From Agrobacterium fabrum str. C58 (GTDB lineage Bacteria; Pseudomonadota; Alphaproteobacteria; Rhizobiales; Rhizobiaceae), in NCBI RefSeq assembly GCF_000092025.1, contig NC_003062.2, forward strand, positions 2,044,001 to 2,108,000: a stretch of 64,000 bases of DNA, written 5' to 3'. The notes below the pieces were generated by a model that worked only from the letters and a program-made list of their open reading frames with translations, searched no databases and had not been told where the DNA came from. Each line of letters opens with the position of its first letter. Within the stretch, counting starts at the first letter, position 1. A program made the position numbers and the translations under genes. This document shows, one piece after another, positions 37,194 to 45,477 of the stretch.

Positions 37194-38270
37194 ATGCGAA
37201 ATTCGGGCAAATTCCGCGGAAGAAGTGCACTTCTTCTGTCTTCCACGGTGGGTCTGGCACTGGCACTAAGCGCATGCACCAGCGTCGAATATGCCGCGAA
37301 GGAAGGGCCGAACGGCCCGAAAATTGCAACAGTTACCTCTACCTCTTCGGCCCAGACATCGACGCAACCAGCGACGGCTGAAGCCGTAGCGGGCGCCACC
37401 CCGGCAGCACCGGCAGTTCAGACCGCCGACGCCGCAGCCTCTTCTCAAGCAGCAGCACTTCCCACCGCCGTCGCCGTCAAGGGCGGACGCGTGGCGCTGC
37501 CGCCTGCCTCCGAAATTGCAGCCGCCGCAGCCATCGCCACGCAGATGCAGCAGCCGACCGAAGTGGCTGGAGCCGCAGCAACGACAGCCGCGCCGACCAC
37601 GGCCGCGGCACTTGTACCGACACACACCACGCCGGCGGCAGCAGCCATCGAAACGGCAAATGCGGCGGCAAAACCGGCCATGCACAATGCCGCCGTCGAT
37701 CTGCCGCAGGTGGCTGCCGTCAAGGGCAGCTTCCCGGCCGCGCCGCCACCACCCGGTTCGCCGTCCATCGGCACCGAGTTGACGGCGGAACGGAAAGTCA
37801 TCCCGCTGCCGAAACCGGACAGCACGGTTCTCGCTTATGCCGCCGGCCCGACCAATGCCGCGCTCGCCGCAATTCGCCAGAACGAATCAATGACGGCACC
37901 GCTCAGAACCGCACCGGCGGGACGCGAAAAGCTGAGTGGCCTGATTACCAAATACGCCACCATGTATGATGTGCCGGAAGATCTGGTTCACCGCGTGGTG
38001 CAGCGCGAAAGCCGCTACAATCCCGGCGCCTATAGCCGCGGCAATTTCGGCCTGATGCAAATCCGGCATGCCACGGCCCGCTCCCTGGGCTTCGATGGCC
38101 CCGCCTCCGGCCTGTTCGATGCCGAAACCAATCTCAAATACGCCGTCAAATATTTGCGCGGCGCATGGGTTGTGGCGGGTAACGACCGTGACAATGCCGT
38201 CCGCCTTTATGCGCGCGGTTATTATTACGATGCCAAGCGCAAGGGCATGCTGCACGTTCTGCGGAACTGA
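37194..38270 (+). CDS. Lipoprotein lytic transglycosylase with Ala/Pro-rich linker
   Basis: The 358-residue protein has a lipoprotein signal (lipobox LSAC, Cys27) and then about 200 residues dominated by Ala, Thr and Pro with no recognised domain. The C-terminal SLT domain (about residues 245-355) has the catalytic Glu in VVQRESRYNPGAYS, followed by GLMQIRHATARSLGF and LYARGYY in place of the usual RYNAG. It probably reaches through the periplasm from the outer or inner membrane to the wall. Strong AAGGCGG precedes the ATG. Confidence 0.88.
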   Translation: MRNSGKFRGRSALLLSSTVGLALALSACTSVEYAAKEGPNGPKIATVTSTSSAQTSTQPATAEAVAGATPAAPAVQTADAAASSQAAALPTAVAVKGGRVALPPASEIAAAAAIATQMQQPTEVAGAAATTAAPTTAAALVPTHTTPAAAAIETANAAAKPAMHNAAVDLPQVAAVKGSFPAAPPPPGSPSIGTELTAERKVIPLPKPDSTVLAYAAGPTNAALAAIRQNESMTAPLRTAPAGREKLSGLITKYATMYDVPEDLVHRVVQRESRYNPGAYSRGNFGLMQIRHATARSLGFDGPASGLFDAETNLKYAVKYLRGAWVVAGNDRDNAVRLYARGYYYDAKRKGMLHVLRN

Positions 38271-38293
38271 CGGCCTCTGCCTGTGCTGGAGAC

Positions 38294-38317
38294 GCCGCGC
38301 AGCTGAGCGGCTTTTTT
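38294..38317 (+). terminator. Probable terminator after the lipoprotein transglycosylase gene
   Basis: A 5-bp GCCGC/GCGGC stem with an 8-base loop followed by six T bases lies 23 bases after the stop codon. The stem is short, so confidence is moderate. Confidence 0.6.
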
Positions 38318-38341
38318 GAAAATGCTGCGGCTCCCTTCTGT

Positions 38342-38430
38342 CGTCATTCTTGGGCTCGTCCCAGGGATCTAAACATGCCGTAAAAAATCGATCAGTTGCA
38401 GAACCTCGGGAATAGCCCCGGGGATGACGA
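38342..38430. repeat. RIME-like palindromic intergenic repeat, copy A
   Basis: Two imperfect palindromes (TCTTGGGCTCGTCCCAGGGA and CTCGGGAATAGCCCCGGGG) flank a centre containing AATCGATCAGTTGCA; the element is bounded by CGTCAT and ATGACG. Two more copies occur at 51241 and 52184. It resembles the intergenic mosaic elements described in Rhizobium. It lies between two plus-strand genes. Confidence 0.75.
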
Positions 38431-38611
38431 CTGAGTGGTCAGTGACCACCTCGCCTTCCAGCGGCGCCGCCGTTCTCTGGTGCCCGGCTCGGGCTGGTGC
38501 GGGCTGGTTTTCCAATGGTCTTTTCTTTTCGCTCTCTCTGCCAGCAACCCCTGTCATCAAACTGTAGCGTGGCGGCTGTAGACGCCTCTCAATCGACTGA
38601 GAGGTGAACAT

Positions 38612-39862
38612 ATGACGAGTGCGGCACCCAAGACCGGCTTCAGCAAAAACACGAAACTGAAGTCCGCATTGCTCCAGCACAAGGCACTCTCCAAAAGCGG
38701 CCTGTCCGAACGGTTTTTCGGCGTCCTCTTTTCCGGCCTCGTCTATCCGCAGATCTGGGAAGACCCCGAGATCGACATGGAAGCGATGGAGCTTGGCGAA
38801 GGCCACCGCATCGTCACCATCGGCTCCGGCGGCTGCAACATGCTGGCCTATCTCTCGCGCAACCCGGCCAGCATCGATGTGGTGGACCTCAACCCGCACC
38901 ACATCGCGCTGAACAAGCTGAAGCTCGCTGCCTTCCGCCATCTGCCCGCCCATCAGGATGTGGTGCGCCACTTCGGCCGCGCCGGCACCCGCAGCAACAG
39001 CGTCGGTTATGACCGTTTCATCGCCGAGCATCTGGATGCCACGACCAAGGCATACTGGTCGAAGCGCACCCTTTCCGGCCGCCGTCGCATTTCGGTGTTC
39101 GACAGGAACATCTACCGGACCGGCCTGCTCGGCCGTTTCATCGGCGCCGGCCACATCATGGCCCGCCTGCACGGCGTGAAACTCACCGAAATGGCCAAGA
39201 CCCGGACGCTGGACGAACAGCGCCAGTTTTTTGACAGCAAGGTCGCGCCGCTTTTCGACAAGCCGGTGGTGCGCTGGCTGACGAAGCGCAAGAGCTCGCT
39301 TTTCGGCCTTGGCATTCCGCCGCGCCAGTATGACGAGCTGGCAAGCCTTTCCAGCGACGGCACGGTTGCCTCCGTCCTCAAGGAGCGGCTGGAAAAGCTT
39401 GCCTGCAACTTCCCGCTCAGCGACAATTATTTCGCCTGGCAGGCCTTTGCGCGCCGTTATCCCGAGCCGCATGAGGGTGCCCTGCCCGCTTATCTCAAGC
39501 CGGAATATTACGAAAAGATCCGCAACAACACCGCGCGCGTCGCGGTGCATCACGCCACCTATACCGAGCTGCTTTCCCGCAAGCCGGCAAATGGCGTCGA
39601 CCGCTATATCCTGCTCGATGCGCAGGACTGGATGACGGATGTGCAGCTCAACGAGTTATGGTCGCAGATCAGCCGCACTGCCGCATCCGGGGCACGCGTC
39701 ATCTTCCGCACCGCGGCCGAAAAGAGCGTTATCGAGGGCCGGCTTTCGCCCGACATCCGCAACCAGTGGGTCTATCTCGAAGAGCGCTCCAACGAACTCA
39801 ACGCCATGGACCGCTCGGCCATTTATGGCGGCTTCCATATCTACCAGAGGGCTATGGCATGA
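38612..39862 (+). CDS. btaA: BtaA, SAM:diacylglycerol 3-amino-3-carboxypropyltransferase
   Basis: BtaA moves the aminocarboxypropyl group of SAM to diacylglycerol, giving diacylglyceryl-homoserine, the first step to the phosphorus-free betaine lipid DGTS. The 416-residue protein matches the BtaA family: LFSGLVYPQIWEDPEIDMEAM near the start, the SAM-binding IVTIGSGGCNMLAYL, VDLNPHHIALNKLKL, and LLDAQDWM near the end. It is translationally coupled to btaB by an ATGA overlap. In Sinorhizobium the pair is induced by phosphate limitation; no Pho box was recognised here. Confidence 0.92.
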   Translation: MTSAAPKTGFSKNTKLKSALLQHKALSKSGLSERFFGVLFSGLVYPQIWEDPEIDMEAMELGEGHRIVTIGSGGCNMLAYLSRNPASIDVVDLNPHHIALNKLKLAAFRHLPAHQDVVRHFGRAGTRSNSVGYDRFIAEHLDATTKAYWSKRTLSGRRRISVFDRNIYRTGLLGRFIGAGHIMARLHGVKLTEMAKTRTLDEQRQFFDSKVAPLFDKPVVRWLTKRKSSLFGLGIPPRQYDELASLSSDGTVASVLKERLEKLACNFPLSDNYFAWQAFARRYPEPHEGALPAYLKPEYYEKIRNNTARVAVHHATYTELLSRKPANGVDRYILLDAQDWMTDVQLNELWSQISRTAASGARVIFRTAAEKSVIEGRLSPDIRNQWVYLEERSNELNAMDRSAIYGGFHIYQRAMA

Positions 39863-40578
39863 AAACCATCGGCGAGAATGTCGGCCTTGCAGACAGCGCG
39901 CATGCGGGCTTGATGGACCGCATGTATCGCCACCAGCGCCATATCTACGATATCACCCGCAAATATTATCTTCTGGGCCGTGACCGGACCATTTCCGGCC
40001 TCGACGTGCCAAAGGGCGGCACGCTGCTGGAAATCGGCTGCGGCACCGGCCGCAACCTGCTGCTGGCCAGCCGCCGGTTTCCCGACGCCAAACTCTTCGG
40101 CCTCGATATATCAGCCGAAATGCTGCTGACCGCCTCCGAGAATTTTGCCGGCAAAGCGGAGCGACCCATTCTGCGTGTCGCCGATGCCACCGCTTTCCGG
40201 TCTTCGGAATTCGGCCAGCCCGATGGCTTCGACCGCGTCATGATCCCTTATGCGCTGTCGATGATACCGGACTGGGAAAAAGCGATCGAACAGGCGCTCG
40301 CGGCGCTGAAACCCGGCGGTTCGCTGCATATCGTCGATTTCGGCCAGCAGGAACAGTTGCCGAAGTGGTTCCGCACGCTTCTTCAAGCCTGGCTCACCCG
40401 CTTTCACGTTACGCCCCGCGCAAATCTCCGTTACGTTCTCGCCAATATGGCCGGCCGTTTCGACGGGAATCTCGTCTTCGAGGAAATCGCGAGGGGATAC
40501 GCATGGCGGGCTGTCATCACGCTTCCGGTTGCCGAAGCCCCGCAGCCGAAGATCCACCGCTTATTGGCTGACGCCTGA
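39859..40578 (+). CDS. btaB: BtaB, diacylglyceryl-homoserine N-methyltransferase
   Basis: BtaB adds three methyl groups to diacylglyceryl-homoserine to make DGTS. The 239-residue protein has a class I methyltransferase core: LLEIGCGTGRNLLLAS (motif I), LFGLDISAEML (motif II) and LKPGGSLHIVDFG. The position immediately after btaA and the start GLMDRMYRHQRHIYDITRKYYLLGRD fit BtaB. The ATG at 39859 overlaps the btaA stop; an upstream-extended frame runs inside btaA and is rejected. Confidence 0.9.
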   Translation: MKTIGENVGLADSAHAGLMDRMYRHQRHIYDITRKYYLLGRDRTISGLDVPKGGTLLEIGCGTGRNLLLASRRFPDAKLFGLDISAEMLLTASENFAGKAERPILRVADATAFRSSEFGQPDGFDRVMIPYALSMIPDWEKAIEQALAALKPGGSLHIVDFGQQEQLPKWFRTLLQAWLTRFHVTPRANLRYVLANMAGRFDGNLVFEEIARGYAWRAVITLPVAEAPQPKIHRLLADA

Positions 40579-40813
40579 TTCCCGGCGGATTAAGAAACCC
40601 GACCGACCCCATGCGGCATCGTCCTCAAGGCTTCTGTCGGGCCCAATCTCCGCACTAAAACCGCAAATCGCTTGGAATCCAGCAACTTGCGAGGTGCAAA
40701 AAACGCGCTCCCCCTTGCCATATCAGTTTGTTTACCATGTTATGCGTAAATCGGGAGATACGGCGCGCCGTTTTGCGGCCGCGGGATGGGCAACAATAAT
40801 CATCAGGGTTCCA

Positions 40814-41593
40814 ATGCGGCTGCGTTTTTCGGCACTATTGTCGGCTTTGCTGTTGGTCAGCGGCTGCACGTCCACCAGTTACGACCTGCTGGAAACCGCA
40901 TCCGTTTCCAGGCCGAAATTCTCCGATACCGACCCGCAGGATTTCGGCGTCAACAACCCGCACCGCCATGAGGTACACGGCATCGACGTGTCCAAATGGA
41001 ATGGCGATGTCGACTGGCAAACCGTGCGCAAATCCGGCGTCTCCTTCGTTTTCATCAAGGCAACGGAAGGGTCGGACCGTATCGATCCGAAATTCGGTGA
41101 CCATTGGCGCAGCGCGGCCTCGGCGAATATTCTGCATGCGCCTTACCACTTCTATTATTTCTGTTCGACGGCGGACGCTCAAGCCGACTGGTTCATCAGC
41201 AACGTGCCGAAAGAAGCCGTCACCCTGCCGCCGGTTCTCGACGTGGAGTGGAATCCTTCCTCCCCCACCTGCAAGACCCGCCCTGCCCCGGGTATCGTGC
41301 GCGCCGAAATGCAGCGCTTCCTCGACCGCCTCGAGGCCCATTATGGGAAGCGCCCGATCATCTATACCTCGGTCGATTTCCACCGTGACAATCTCGTCGG
41401 CCAGTTCAAGGACTACCATTTCTGGGTGCGTTCCGTCGCCGCCCATCCGGCCAAGATTTACGAAGACCGGAAATGGGCCTTTTGGCAATATACCGCAACC
41501 GGCGTCGTACCCGGCGTGAACGGCCCCACCGACATCAATGTATTTGCCGGAAGTGAGAAAAACTGGCGAAAATGGATTGCTTCCGCCAAATAA
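40814..41593 (+). CDS. GH25 lysozyme-like lipoprotein
   Basis: A glycoside hydrolase family 25 (Chalaropsis-type) muramidase of 259 residues. A lipoprotein signal ends LLVSGC. The catalytic region shows GIDVSKWNGDVDW at the start of the barrel, FIKATEG, and LDVEW with the catalytic acidic residues, followed by IIYTSVDF and FWQYTATG. Start at 40814 has AGGG nine bases upstream; the longer frame to 40529 lies inside btaB. The predicted site of action is the periplasm. The 235 bases between btaB and this gene hold no recognised feature. Confidence 0.87.
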   Translation: MRLRFSALLSALLLVSGCTSTSYDLLETASVSRPKFSDTDPQDFGVNNPHRHEVHGIDVSKWNGDVDWQTVRKSGVSFVFIKATEGSDRIDPKFGDHWRSAASANILHAPYHFYYFCSTADAQADWFISNVPKEAVTLPPVLDVEWNPSSPTCKTRPAPGIVRAEMQRFLDRLEAHYGKRPIIYTSVDFHRDNLVGQFKDYHFWVRSVAAHPAKIYEDRKWAFWQYTATGVVPGVNGPTDINVFAGSEKNWRKWIASAK

Positions 41594-41716
41594 GGCGGCC
41601 AAGAAGCAACACTTTCGAAAAATCGGCGTTGTTCTGCAACGCCAGATCGTCCGGTCCGTTTTTTTGTCGCAAACATATGGGTAAAGCGGGCCAACAACCT
41701 ATCGAGGAAATTCCCC

Positions 41717-42943
41717 ATGCCCACCTTCCGGTCGCGCAGCATCGTTTTTGCCGCCGCTTTGTCGCTTCTCTCCGCCGGCTCCGCCCTTGCCACGCCGCCT
41801 GTGGCTTCGCCTGACGATCCAAAGCAGGTTGCCTGTGGTGGTGATCTCGGCGCATTTCTCGAGGGCGTGAAGGCCGAGGCCGTTGCCAAGGGCGTTCCAG
41901 CCGCTGCCATCGAAAAGGCGCTGGCCGGCGCTCAGATTGACCCGAAAGTGCTTTCGCGTGACCGCGCCCAGGGCGTCTTCCGCCAGACCTTCCTGGAATT
42001 CTCCCAGCGCACCGTCAGCCAGGCGCGTCTCGATATCGGCCGCAAGAAGCTGCAGGAACTCTCCTCCACCTTCGCCCGCGCCGAAAATGAGTTCGGTGTA
42101 CCGGCCGGCGTCATCGCCGCCTTCTGGGCCATGGAAACCGATTTCGGCGCCGTTCAGGGCGATTTCAACACCCGCAACGCACTGGTGACCCTGTCGCATG
42201 ATTGCCGCCGCCCGGAACTTTTCCGCCCGCAGCTGCTGGCGCTGATCGAAATGGTCCAGCACGGCGATCTCGACCCAGCCACCAATACGGGCGCATGGGC
42301 CGGCGAAATCGGCCAGGTGCAGATGCTGCCCAAGGACATCATCGCCTTTGGTGTCGATGGTGATGGCAACGGTCATATCAACGTCAAGGACAGCGCCCCG
42401 GATGCGATCCTGACAGCCGCGAAATTTATCCAGCACCTCGGCTTCAAGAAGGGCGAACCCTGGATGCAGGAAGTTTCCGTACCGGAAAACCTGCCCTGGG
42501 AAAAATCCGGCCTTGGCGGGTCCCTGACCGCCGGCGACTGGTTTGCGCTTGGCGTGACCCCACGCGACGGCAATAAAAATTTTGCCTCCCTACCCGCGGC
42601 CCTTATCATGCCGCAGGGCCGCAAGGGACCGACCTTCATTACCTATCCCAACTTCAATATCTATCTGGAATGGAACCAGTCGTTTATCTACACGACCTCG
42701 GCCGCCTATTTCGCCAACCGCCTGATGGGCGCGCCGGTCTATAACAAGGGCAATCCCGATCCGGGCTTCGATGATGCCACGATGAAAGAGTTGCAGACCA
42801 AGCTTGAAGCGCGTGGCCACGATGTCGGCAAGGTGGATGGAATTCTCGGTTCCGGCACCCGCGTCGCTATCCAGAAGGAACAGCAGCGCCTCGGAATGCC
42901 CGCAGACGGATGGCCGACCCAGGCACTTCTCCAGGCGCTTTAA
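41717..42943 (+). CDS. MltB-family lytic murein transglycosylase with peptidoglycan-binding domain
   Basis: The 408-residue secreted protein has a signal peptide (cleavage near SALA) and an SLT_2/MltB catalytic domain with the catalytic Glu in AFWAMETDFGAVQGDF and GEIGQVQMLPKDIIAFGVDGDGNG, typical of family 3. Residues about 345-405 form a PG_binding_1 domain (LQTKLEARGHDVGKVDGILGSGTRVAI). GAGGAAA lies before the ATG. Followed by a terminator. Confidence 0.92.
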   Translation: MPTFRSRSIVFAAALSLLSAGSALATPPVASPDDPKQVACGGDLGAFLEGVKAEAVAKGVPAAAIEKALAGAQIDPKVLSRDRAQGVFRQTFLEFSQRTVSQARLDIGRKKLQELSSTFARAENEFGVPAGVIAAFWAMETDFGAVQGDFNTRNALVTLSHDCRRPELFRPQLLALIEMVQHGDLDPATNTGAWAGEIGQVQMLPKDIIAFGVDGDGNGHINVKDSAPDAILTAAKFIQHLGFKKGEPWMQEVSVPENLPWEKSGLGGSLTAGDWFALGVTPRDGNKNFASLPAALIMPQGRKGPTFITYPNFNIYLEWNQSFIYTTSAAYFANRLMGAPVYNKGNPDPGFDDATMKELQTKLEARGHDVGKVDGILGSGTRVAIQKEQQRLGMPADGWPTQALLQAL

Positions 42944-43010
42944 CCTGGGTTAATCGCACTACCGGGCCTTTAATCTATCGGCCGGAATCAAGGCGCAAAC
43001 TGTTAATCTC

Positions 43011-43052
43011 GACCGGGTGACTGGGGATAACACCCCGGTCATTTACTTTTTT
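43011..43052 (+). terminator. Probable terminator after the MltB-type gene
   Basis: GACCGGGTG pairs with CACCCCGGTC (one bulged base) around an 11-base loop, followed by ATTTACTTTTTT, 67 bases after the stop codon. Confidence 0.7.
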
Positions 43053-43220
43053 AAAGATATGAAGCACTGCGTGATAGATAAATAATCATTTATTTTCAAT
43101 ATATTACAGAAGTCACTTTTTTAATAGGCGCCAAGCCGTGCTGCACCGCATCACAGAAACCGCTTTTCAAGTGCCACAAAACGGTCATATTATCGAACCT
43201 GTCAACAACAGGAGGCACCC

Positions 43221-43298
43221 ATGGGACTTACAAAATCTCTCAATGCCTTGGCAGTCGGTTTGGCGTTTTTGTTCGTAGCGATGATGCTTTTCATCTGA
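43221..43298 (+). CDS. Very small membrane peptide, 25 residues
   Basis: The reading frame encodes MGLTKSLNALAVGLAFLFVA and five further residues (MMLFI), then TGA. A perfect AGGAGG lies nine bases before the ATG and a strong terminator lies 50 bases after the stop, so it has the layout of a complete single-gene unit. Residues about 7-25 are hydrophobic enough for one membrane helix, with a lysine near the N terminus. Upstream sequence (43070-43130) is AT-rich and may hold a promoter. I do not recognise the family; function is unknown. Confidence 0.7.
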   Translation: MGLTKSLNALAVGLAFLFVAMMLFI

Positions 43299-43347
43299 CG
43301 CGACGTGAAGACCAAACGCAGTTAAGAACCGTAGATGACACGAATTT

Positions 43348-43382
43348 AAAAAGCGCAGGCCCCGAGGGACCTGCGCTTTTTT
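43348..43382. terminator. Bidirectional terminator between the small peptide gene and metF
   Basis: AAAAAGCGCAGG pairs with CCTGCGCTTTTT around a GC-rich 10-base loop. T runs occur on both strands; it can serve the small gene on the plus strand and metF (ends 43408) on the minus strand. Confidence 0.88.
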
Positions 43383-43407
43383 CATGTCGGTAATCGGCTT
43401 TCCGGCG

Positions 43408-44301
43408 TCAGGCGGCGCTGCGGCGCAGGCGCTGCAGCCCGAGATTTTCCAGCACCGCGTCGACCAGCGGAGCGCGGTTCATGGTGTAGAGGTGGAACTC
43501 GTTAAAGCCACGCCGTTGCAGATCGGCGATCTGCTCGGCCGCAACTTCAGCGGCCACGCGGGCACGCCCTTCCAGATCCTCGTCATAGCCTTCGAAACGC
43601 TCATCCAGAAATCTGGGAACGCTGGTGCCGCAGCGGCCGGCGAAACGCTTGAGCTGGGTCAGGTTCTGGATCGGCATGATGCCCGGAACCACCGGAATGG
43701 TGATGCCTGCCGCAGTCACACGCTCCATGTAGCGTTCAAAGACGTCATTATCGAAGAAGAACTGGGTCAGCGCCCGGGTCGCACCATTGTCGGCCTTGCG
43801 CTTCAGCATGTCGATATCGACCGTCTCGCTTGCGCTTTCAGGATGTTTTTCCGGATAGGCGGAAACGGAAATCTCGAAATCGCCGATCTCGCGCAGCCCC
43901 TTCACCAGCGCTGCGGCGTTCTCGTAACCTTCCGGATGCGGCTGGTAAGCCGTGCCAATGCCAGTGGAGGGATCGCCACGCAGCGCCACGAAATGGCGAA
44001 CGCCGGCGTTGCGAAACTCTTCGATGACCTGATGCACATCATCACGGCTGGCGTCGACGCAGGTCAGATGCGCAGCGGTCGGCAGATGGCTGTCACCGAT
44101 CATCCGGCGCACGGCATCCAGCGTCGGCGCCTTGGTGGAACCACCAGCGCCATAGGTGACGGACACAAAATCCGGATCCCACTTCTTCAGCTCGGCAACC
44201 GTTTCCCAGAGCTGGGCGTCCATCTCGGCATTCTTGGGCGGGAAAAATTCGAAAGACAACCGGATATCGCCATCACGGCGTGCGGTTTCAGACCTCAACA
44301 T
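43408..44301 (-). CDS. metF: MetF, 5,10-methylenetetrahydrofolate reductase
   Basis: MetF uses FAD and NADH to make 5-methyltetrahydrofolate for methionine synthesis. The 297-residue protein shows LSFEFFPPKNAEMDAQLW at the N terminus (catalytic Glu in EFFPPK), VSVTYGAGGS, AHLTCVDASRDDV, FVALRGDPSTG and VPGIMPIQNLTQLKRFAGRCG. GGGAGG precedes the ATG at 44301. It starts one base after the stop of the ArsR-methyltransferase gene, so the two are co-transcribed. Confidence 0.96.
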   Translation of the reverse strand: MLRSETARRDGDIRLSFEFFPPKNAEMDAQLWETVAELKKWDPDFVSVTYGAGGSTKAPTLDAVRRMIGDSHLPTAAHLTCVDASRDDVHQVIEEFRNAGVRHFVALRGDPSTGIGTAYQPHPEGYENAAALVKGLREIGDFEISVSAYPEKHPESASETVDIDMLKRKADNGATRALTQFFFDNDVFERYMERVTAAGITIPVVPGIMPIQNLTQLKRFAGRCGTSVPRFLDERFEGYDEDLEGRARVAAEVAAEQIADLQRRGFNEFHLYTMNRAPLVDAVLENLGLQRLRRSAA

Positions 44302-44302
44302 A

Positions 44303-45316
44303 TCATGCCCTCCCGGAGCGAAGTAAAACCGCCTCTTGCACCACATCGTCTGCCATCAGCAGCCGCTGGTCGCGGGCAACCCATATCGTCACGTCCAGAG
44401 CCTCGTCGGACGCTTTTTCAGAATGAAGATCGACAGCGCGCTCCAGCGAAAGCCCGGCCTTTTTCATCCATTCTTCCATCAGCGGATGCGAGAAGCCGAG
44501 CCGCACATGCGCATGTTCATCACGCAGATATTCGAAGGAATGCGGCGCAAGATCGATGACGATCAACCGCCCGCCCGGACGCAGCATGCGCGCGGCTTCG
44601 GAGAGCGCAATTTCCGGCTGGTCGAGAAAATGCAGGACCTGATGGATGACGATCAGATCGAAATCCTGCCCTTCGAGCGGCAGGTTGAGAATATCGCCAT
44701 GGCGCACGGATGCATTTCCCACACCCGCCTTGTCGAGATTGGCGCGTGCGACCGAGAGCATGTCGCGGCTGGCGTCCACGCCGATCGCACGGCGGTAGAT
44801 GCCGCTCAGAAGCTGGAGGATGCGGCCGGTGCCGGTGCCGAGATCAAGAAGCGAATCGATCGGCGTTGTGCCCACCAGCTTCAACAGCGCGCCTTCCACG
44901 GCCTCGTCGCTGACATGCAGGCGGCGCAGCTCGTCCCAGGCGGATGCATTGCGGCTGAAATAATCCTGCGCCCGCTCCGCCCGCACCCGCTTGACGGTGG
45001 CAAGACGTTCGCTGTCACGCTGGAGAACGGCGTCAGACGGCGATGCGGCGCCAAGCAGTTGCCTGACGACAACGGCGGGCTCGCCATCCTGCCGAAGCCG
45101 GAAATAGGCCCAGGCGCCTTCCTGATAACGCTCTATCAGCCCCTCTTCCGTCAAAAGCTTGAGGTGACGGGAGATGCGCGGCTGCGACTGGCCGAGAATT
45201 TCGGTAAGGTCAGTGACGGTCAGATCCCCGGCGGACAGAAGCGCCAGCAAACGGAAGCGCGTCGGCTCGCCCGCCGCCTTCAGAAGATCCACCAATTTGT
45301 CCAAACCGAACGCCAA
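44303..45316 (-). CDS. ArsR-type regulator fused to a SAM-dependent methyltransferase domain
   Basis: Residues about 8-85 form an ArsR winged helix (LLALLSAGDLTVTDLTEILGQSQPRISRHLKLL) and residues about 145-260 a class I methyltransferase domain (LLDLGTGTGRILQLLSG, IGVDASRDML, MLRPGGRLIVID). Such fusions next to methionine-cycle genes resemble SahR-type regulators that sense S-adenosylhomocysteine; that assignment is inference. The ArsR part lacks the CVC metal-binding motif. The start is a TTG at 45316 with GAGGCG upstream; nearby TTG codons are alternatives. A 16-bp palindrome lies 30 bases upstream. Confidence 0.85.
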   Translation of the reverse strand: MAFGLDKLVDLLKAAGEPTRFRLLALLSAGDLTVTDLTEILGQSQPRISRHLKLLTEEGLIERYQEGAWAYFRLRQDGEPAVVVRQLLGAASPSDAVLQRDSERLATVKRVRAERAQDYFSRNASAWDELRRLHVSDEAVEGALLKLVGTTPIDSLLDLGTGTGRILQLLSGIYRRAIGVDASRDMLSVARANLDKAGVGNASVRHGDILNLPLEGQDFDLIVIHQVLHFLDQPEIALSEAARMLRPGGRLIVIDLAPHSFEYLRDEHAHVRLGFSHPLMEEWMKKAGLSLERAVDLHSEKASDEALDVTIWVARDQRLLMADDVVQEAVLLRSGRA

Positions 45317-45345
45317 TTTGCTGCGCCTCGCAAACTAATCAAGAT

Positions 45346-45361
45346 ATAAAGATATCTTTAT
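45346..45361. promoter_or_regulatory. Perfect 16-bp palindrome, probable operator for the ArsR-methyltransferase gene
   Basis: ATAAAGATATCTTTAT is a perfect inverted repeat 30 bases upstream of the TTG start. Its length and position fit an ArsR-family operator and suggest autoregulation together with metF. No biochemical evidence is available from sequence. Confidence 0.6.
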
Positions 45362-45428
45362 GTCGATGTCGCGTTCGATGCAAGCGCAAAGTGTCATGCG
45401 CCGTCTTCAAGTCGAATTATTGCACGAG

Positions 45429-45456
45429 AAAAGGCCCGCTTTGCGGCGGGCCTTTC
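45429..45456 (-). terminator. Rho-independent terminator after ettA
   Basis: AAAGGCCCGC pairs with GCGGGCCTTT around a 6-base loop 22 bases after the ettA stop codon; on the minus strand the stem ends in TTTT. Confidence 0.82.
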
Positions 45457-45477
45457 CGAAGAGATTCGACAAGAGGA

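Noticed and set aside
38342..38430. Palindromes as simple terminators
   Set aside because: The same paired palindromes with common outer ends occur at three places and lack T runs, so they are treated as a repeat family.
43060..43130. AT-rich stretch as a possible origin or structured RNA
   Set aside because: No iterated boxes, DnaA sites or stable fold; most simply the promoter region of the small peptide gene.
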